Below are positions 58,501 to 64,000 of a DNA stretch of 64,000 nucleotides, in pieces. The stretch lies in assembly GCA_946122785.1 (NCBI GenBank), contig CAMGYJ010000008.1, positions 18,935,475-18,999,474 on the forward strand, read 5' to 3'. Within the stretch, counting starts at the first letter, position 1. Each line of letters begins with the position of its first letter. The stretch is from Linum tenue. Taxonomy: Eukaryota; Streptophyta; Magnoliopsida; Malpighiales; Linaceae. Under the pieces are notes generated by a model. It was not told where the DNA came from, did no database searches, and saw only the letters and a list, made by a program, of their open reading frames with translations. The position numbers and the translations under genes are program-made.

Positions 58501-59187
58501 CGCGTGCCCACCTGGATTCGCATCGGCTGAAAGACTATAGGCTTGCTCAGCAGCCATATTAGCTCTAACGACGTCGTATTCATCGATCTTTTTTATCGGA
58601 ACAGTGTGTGATGGACATCCTTTACCATTTTTCCATATATCAAATCGCTTGATATTAGATGTATCGGTATAAACTCTTTGAAAAGACCTCATCTGCAACA
58701 CAAAAAATTGAAAAGTTAAATTTTACAACATACCAACTTTTCCTCAACCATTGGTGTATGAGATACGACAAGATATATACTTTGATACCTGCAGGTTAGT
58801 TTCAAATAAAGACAATTTTGAGTAATAAAAATCATACCTGATACTCGAATTTATGATTTTTTAATTTAGGATGATCGAAGGCCGGTTGATCATAAAAGTC
58901 GATACAGTTATACCAATCTCCATGTTTTGTCTGCTCATCATCAGTGAAAGAAGGCAAAAAAAAAACCAACCACCTTGATTTCATTATACATACATATAAT
59001 AGAATTATGCAAGTTTCAGAACAAAGAATATTTTCTCATCGGGTACCTGAATGGTCGTGACAACAGGCTTGCTTAAAGATCTCATCTGCTTCTTGAACTT
59101 CAGATCTTTCGCTGACCACGCAATACCGTATTGGTCGAATGTCGTTAACCACCACACCAAGATTATCATCAGATTCCATAGCCTCAT
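58501..59187 (-). pseudogene. Neprosin-family gene, 5' three exons only
   Basis: Neprosin-type proteins are secreted prolyl peptidases with an activation peptide and a C-terminal catalytic domain. Exon 1 (59187-59047): hydrophobic start MRLWNLMIILVWWLTTFDQY, a likely signal peptide, ending TTIQ. Exon 2 (58930-58838): NCIDFYDQPAFDHPKLKNHK, the family's activation-domain signature (usually D.YKQPAFDHP.LKNH). Exon 3 (58692-58501): IWKNGKGCPSHTVPIKKI then DVVRANMAAE, matching the G.CP.GT.PIRR...RA segment, ending GGHA. All borders are GT-AG and phases agree (141, 93 and 192 bases). The exon 3 donor GTAAGT is intact, but no catalytic domain follows: the next sequence is a MITE and then unrelated DNA. 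The product would lack the peptidase. Confidence 0.82.
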
Positions 59188-59229
59188 TGTGTATATGTGG
59201 ACTAGCCTGAGAATATAATTTCGCCTAAA

Positions 59230-60690
59230 TTTGAGATCCTGTAAGAAGCAAAGGTACGCTGGTGGTTGTCAAAGTGGGTTTTATACATCAATTATGCCCA
59301 TATGAACAAAGAAAAGAATATATGTTAACGAATTAAATAATACAAGATTTCGAGGATAATTAACCACATATTAATTACCAATTATATATATTCTTGTCTC
59401 ATGGAAACTATATAAATTGCATTCACGACAGGAAAAACTATAATAGGAAGATTCAGATTTGATTGCTTTATTAATTGATTGCTTCCTTCCTCTCGTGGAA
59501 AGAAGATAAAATTAATTTATTGCGTTTTCCTTGCGAGATAATTTATTTGATTCAGTCTTCTCGAAGTAGGCATTGTAAATTGTAAACAATAAAAAAAAAT
59601 CTAGTTGTGGTTGGTTTCCGGAAGATAAATCTGGAAATGGCCTGTCTTGTTATCATCCTAAGTACATCCTCTGCCACACTTATTAAGGTAATCAAATTGT
59701 GGTTCATGTATAAAGGGTAGGTGACGTCTTGTGAGCGAGAATCAATAGTGTTTTTACTCAAATCAAGACTCGTTGGCAAGTGAAAATGATCAAAACCAAT
59801 CCAACCGGGCAACCGGCCCATATACTGTATATGGCTGAAAATTATGAATTCAGCAATGAAATTCATTTGCACCATAGAGTATGACTTTGGTTGAGCCATT
59901 ATATAACCTATTAAGGCCAAGTGGGGTTTCAACAAGAAAATTGGCATGTATGGTAACATGATTACCCTCAAATGCTATCTAGTTGTGAAGGTTTCAAGCA
60001 ATTCATGTATGGTGTGTGAAAAAACCATCAATTTTAGTTGTCATGAATCTCATGATAAAGTCCATTTGAGTTTTATTGACAAAGTTGTATTACGACATAT
60101 GGCTAATGGACATCAACAATGCCTTCCCTAACAACAAACTCCAAAGGTTGTGTAGATGTGTTAAGTAGATTTCACGGCTGAAACCTACACACGCGAATTT
60201 CGGATACGTTGCTTGAACGCTTTCAAGTAGAGATTCTTCTTAATAGCGAGAACAACCCCAAATTACGCTACAACTACCCCTAAAATACGAAAAGATAAAC
60301 TGAAATATTATTCTTCATAAACGGAATAGAACAAGCATCACTAATACATTTTTATAGGGTTTAAACACTAAACTAATCCTAAGCCTACTCAATATTCAAA
60401 AGAATCCTAACTCTACCCCACAAATAACCCACGTACTAATGATGCTAGGGAGCAAATAATAAACGTAACAAGATGACATACCATGGTTGTTTTGTTGCTC
60501 CAAATTAATAGCCAAAAATGGGATATGCAAGTTATATCAATCCATTATAGATGGGAAGAAGCTTTAAATAGGAAGGTATGTTAAAAGCTCCTTTGGGTAA
60601 GAGGGAATTTAGCAAGGTCTCTTCAAATCAGTGATGGCATTTCTGACATGATTTGCACGATCCGACATGTTTCAATCTGTTTGGAGGGGT
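59230..60690. other. Upstream of the neprosin fragment; A/T-rich, no gene seen
   Basis: The minus frame 59971-59552 (139 aa) has no recognisable domain and A/T-rich codons and is probably chance. No promoter element was assigned with confidence. Confidence 0.45.
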
Positions 60691-60692
60691 AT

Positions 60693-61940
60693 TAATCACT
60701 CGCTAAAACATAATACCAAATTATGACCAAGTGAAATCGTAGAATGGAAATGTAGAATAGTGGTTCAATTTCAATGTCAACCCAAGTCCTAGATGTACTG
60801 CCTACTTCGTGAGTGTCTATTATCTAGCAGTAGAAGTGTAGTGAATTGTTCAAATGCAAATTAAACAAAAAGCAAGAAATGTTTTGATTTTTCGAGTGGC
60901 TAAAAGGTCATCCAGGTACGAATACCCGACAAGCGAATAACCTCCACCTGCGTAAACTAAAATCAAGGCAATACACACCAAACTACCACTACTAGTTTTA
61001 GTTCCAGTACAGAGTAGTGAATCGATCCTCGAATAAAGTAATCGATTCACTACTTTCAATTAAGGTTGCTCTATTAACCTATGCAGAGCCATCGTTCTAG
61101 ATTAAAGCAGGAATCACATAACTTTGATCAAGATTCATGCAATTCTGAATAAATGCCTCAATTGAATATATCAATCAATCATCCACAAAATCGGGGTTCA
61201 TACGATCATTCCTAAAATACAAAACTAGGATTCTTCATACCCAGATGAGAAGAGAGTTTACTCCATGGAGACAAGAGAAAATACCAAGCTAGGAAGAGAA
61301 ATCATCATGGGGTAATGATAATCTGCTCCAAACGGCTAATCGGTACTCCGGGGGTGAGAAATCGAGCTTCGAGGTCTTCAGATCGCTCCAATCCTTGCCC
61401 AAGGGTTGTTCTTCGTCACTTTCTCTCTCTAGGGTTCTCTCTAACTGTTTAGAACCCAAAACTTCGGATCCTTGCCTTTCTGCTCGAGGTGGTCTTTTGT
61501 TGGGCAAAATTTCGCGAGTTACAGTCGTAACTCCCTGCCCAGTCCGTAACTTCTAGTAAAATGATGACGCTTCCAACTCTCCGTAAACCAAGAGTTACGG
61601 CTTCTAAGGAGAAGTTACGGTTGAGACCGTAACATTGAAGGAGAGGCAGTAACTTTCAAAATTCGTCTCGAACATTGGCCTCACTTATCCAAAGTTACAG
61701 GCTGCATGAGGAAGTTACGGTCCAGACCGTAACTTTGAAGGTCTGGTCGTAACTTTTCCCTAGTCTCTGCGAGTTCGCTCCAAAATTCCTCAAAACTCAC
61801 TTCTTAGCCCCCGTTCACATACTAGGACCTGAAACATCATAAACCAACACAACCTAGCGTAAAATGGGTCAGGTAGCAAGAATACAAGCTCAAACGATCA
61901 AGACATTACAGGGAAAGCATGTCCAAATACGGTGTTATCA
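60693..61940 (-). mobile_element. Probable Athila-type solo LTR, diverged
   Basis: The minus strand starts TGATAACACCG (61940) and follows the same order as the Athila LTR at 45040-46404: CTAGTTTTGTATTTTAGG, TGAACCCCGATTTTG, TGCTAGATAATAGA, GACTTGGGTTGACA, GCGAGTGA. It lacks adjoining internal sequence. Flanks GTAAT and TTAAT are a possible diverged 5-bp duplication; the right-hand LTR terminus is not a clean CA, so this end is approximate. Repeated GTTACGG/CCGTAAC motifs (61510-61760) lie in its first part. Confidence 0.6.
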
Positions 61941-61945
61941 ATTAC

Positions 61946-62328
61946 TCGATTCGTAGCAGCATGAGACGGGGCATGAATTGCTTCCAACCTATTCTAACTC
62001 ATAATAAATTCCCAAATACCGATACCAAACTTCTAGCCTCTTATCCCATGCCCATAATTATGCATTTGTGTGTGGCCGGCGGGCAGTGAGTCACCTAAAT
62101 TACTTTACACCGAACTTTTACGTACCACACATTTTCTTCTTCTTATCTTTCACAATATCAGTCGTCGTATCTCCTAGTCACATCACACTGACGTCAACTT
62201 CAACAGCAACAAGAGAAAAGGAACTATTATTAGTTATTATTCTTGTCTAATGTCCATTAAATATTGAAACACAAATTATAAATAATTAATCATACCAAGT
62301 GGTAAGAAGCATCAATTTTCACTCCAAC
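61946..62328. other. Short intergenic, no gene seen
   Basis: A/T-rich with short chance frames only. Confidence 0.5.
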
Positions 62329-62336
62329 CATTTGAT

Positions 62337-63656
62337 GGGAAAAATCCAAAAGTATCGTTTAAAAAAAAATTCCAAAAATACCATCCTTTTTCAAAAACCG
62401 CCACCCCACCATGCGGTTTACACGAAAACCGCCTGTCGGGGGCGCGGTTTTCTATGCAAACCGCGGGGCTAAGAGGCGGTTATGAAAAAAAAAAATTGGA
62501 CCAAACCGCTGGGTGGGGTGGCGGTTTGGCCCAAAACCGCCACCCCACCCAGCGGTTTGGTCCAATTTTTTTTTTTTTCGATCAACTCCTAACTTCGGCC
62601 AAAACTTCAAACGAACGTAACTTTGCACTCGGGTATCCGATCGTAGCGATTTTTTTTCATTTCGCATAACTTTTCAAGATCTACAACTTTTACTAGGATG
62701 AAATTTTCAAAACAGGAATTATTTGTGGATATACGGGACCTTGGGAATAACTTTACCTTTACTTTTCACAAATCCATGTACATTTTGAAATTATGATTAT
62801 GTAAAAAGTTGTAGATCTTCAAAAGTTATGCGGAATCAAAAAAAAATTCATGGCATTCGGATTTGCGAGCACAAAGTTATGGCCGCCCAAAGTTTGACGA
62901 AATAAAAAAAAACTGTTCGGGGTTGCAAATGACGTTTTTTCGAGACGAAGGCGGGACCCAGCGGTTCGCGGCTTGCAAGATCTCAAAAATTTATTGGGAT
63001 AAAAAAATGGAGGCCGCAAACTTTTTGAGATCTTGCAAGCCGCAAACTGCCGGGTCTCGCCTTTCGTCAAACTTTGGGCGGCCATAACTTTGTGCTCCGA
63101 AATCCAAACGTCATGAATTGTTTTTTGATTCAGCATAACTTTTCAAGATCTACAACTTTTAATATAATCATAATTTCAAAATGTACATGGATTTGTGAAA
63201 AGTAAAGATAAAGTTATTCTCAAGGTCCCGTATATCCACAAATAATTCCTTTTTTGAAAATTTCATCCTAGTAAAAGTTGTAGATCTTGAAAAGTTATGC
63301 AAAATGAAAAAAAAAATCGCTACGATCGGATACCCGAGTGCAAGTTACGTTCGTTTGAAGTTTCGGCCGAAGTTAGGAGTTTATCGGGAAAAAAAATTTG
63401 GACCAAACCGCTGGGTGGGGAGGCGGTTTTGGGCCAAACCGCCACCCCACCCAGCGGTTTGGCCCAATTTTTTTTTATAACCGCCCCTTAGCCCCGCGGT
63501 TTGCATAGAAAACCGCGCCCCCGACAAGCGGTTTTCGTGTAAACCGCAGGGTGGGGTGGCGGTTTTTGAAAAAGGTGGTATTTTTTGAATTTTTTGGGAT
63601 TGAGTGGTATTTTTAGAATTCTTTTTTTAAACAGTGGTATTTCTGGAAAAAGTCCC
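62337..63656. mobile_element. 1.3-kb foldback element (AACCGCC-rich)
   Basis: Nearly the whole element is an inverted repeat centred near 63000: left arm 62337-62985, right arm about 63020-63656. Mirrored blocks include CCAAACCGCTGGGTGGGG, AACTTTTCAAGATCTACAAC, TACATTTTGAAATTATGATT and GCTTGCAAGATCTCAAAAA. Flanks CATTTGAT (62329-62336) and GATTTGAT (63657-63664) match at 7 of 8. The arms contain smaller palindromes built on GGCGGTTT/AAACCGCC. The right arm has an extra stretch of about 30 bases near 63590. No coding capacity. Confidence 0.88.
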
Positions 63657-63664
63657 GATTTGAT

Positions 63665-64000
63665 AGAGTGTTGAATAAATAATATATCATTATCAAAGAA
63701 ATAAAATCCACATCCATGAAGATGACCCTTGGTTCTCTAGCATTACGTGATTAGTGACTTGCTTTAATGTGCTAGCCAATGTTTCATCGAAAGTTGCTAA
63801 ATGGAAAGTTTGCCATGCATACTAAATTGTACCAATATTTGAAACTTTTAATCAACTGGTGTAGTCAGTCACTAGAAAATTGATTTTACCAGACCGTTTG
63901 GTATCAAATAAATCGAGAATTCATTTTATTTTAAAATAAATTACTGTGTAGAATTCATTGTCAAATGAATTCTGTGTTTGGAATGTCATTTGTAAATCTT
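63665..64000. other. Window edge, A/T-rich, no feature seen
   Basis: No ORF or repeat end was recognised. Confidence 0.5.

Noticed and set aside
59552..59971. 139-aa minus-strand frame as a gene
   Set aside because: No recognisable domain, A/T-rich codons and no promoter context; probably chance.
62454..63491. Short frames inside the foldback element (71-105 aa)
   Set aside because: Mirror-image frames generated by the inverted repeat; no domain content.

Overview
This window is eukaryotic and looks like eudicot nuclear DNA. It carries a plant bacterial-type PEP carboxylase gene split into 20 GT-AG exons, a plant-specific MIZ1-like (DUF617) gene, an IDA-type peptide-hormone precursor, a neprosin-family gene fragment and many plant transposable elements: a Cassandra TRIM with 5S-like LTRs, Ty1/copia, Athila-type and chromovirus-type Ty3/gypsy, hAT, PIF/Harbinger-like, a Helitron end and foldback elements. 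No operons, Shine-Dalgarno sites, CRISPR or phage features are present. All splice models were worked out by hand from reading frame, GT/AG borders and family knowledge.

Layout. 1-7939 (minus): nearly complete PPC4-type PEP carboxylase; only the last base of the final Gly codon and the stop lie outside the window. 8.3-10.1 kb: its upstream region, a foldback repeat and a MITE with TTA target duplication. 10.15-10.87 kb: a NUDT1-like Nudix gene disrupted twice in its last exon. 11.9-12.6 kb: complete Cassandra TRIM with intact target duplication. 16.0-16.7 kb: tandem pair of palindromic foldback units. 17.9 kb: Helitron 3' end. 21.4-22.5 kb: hAT-type MITE next to a LINE RNase H relic. 23.3-24.2 kb: intact MIZ1-like gene.

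25-36 kb is a nest of insertions. One unclassified repeat occurs twice (from 25999 and from 29396). The first copy holds a hAT MITE for which the second copy is the empty site. Between the copies sits a truncated minus-strand gypsy element whose gag is split by a hAT element with a hATC-domain relic. The second copy is split by a foldback element, itself split by a full-length copia element with LTRs that read as identical.

36.5-37.4 kb: hAT element with perfect 8-bp duplication. 38.0-38.8 kb: unrecognised Arg-rich protein gene. 41.8-42.1 kb (minus): IDA-like peptide gene. 43.1-50.1 kb: copia LTR and minisatellite blocks, then a rearranged Athila-type element with three LTR segments and a gag-protease frame broken by four stops. 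51.5-53.0 kb: solo LTR whose U3 is packed with a CG-rich motif. 57.2-59.2 kb: decayed RING-H2 frame and the first three exons of a neprosin gene. 60.7-61.9 kb (minus): probable Athila-type solo LTR. 62.3-63.7 kb: 1.3-kb foldback element.

The likely functional host genes are PPC4, the MIZ1-like gene, the IDA-like peptide and possibly the 38-kb gene. They are independent transcription units with no evident shared pathway. I found no new multi-gene system. The most notable material is the transposon archaeology and the small peptide gene.
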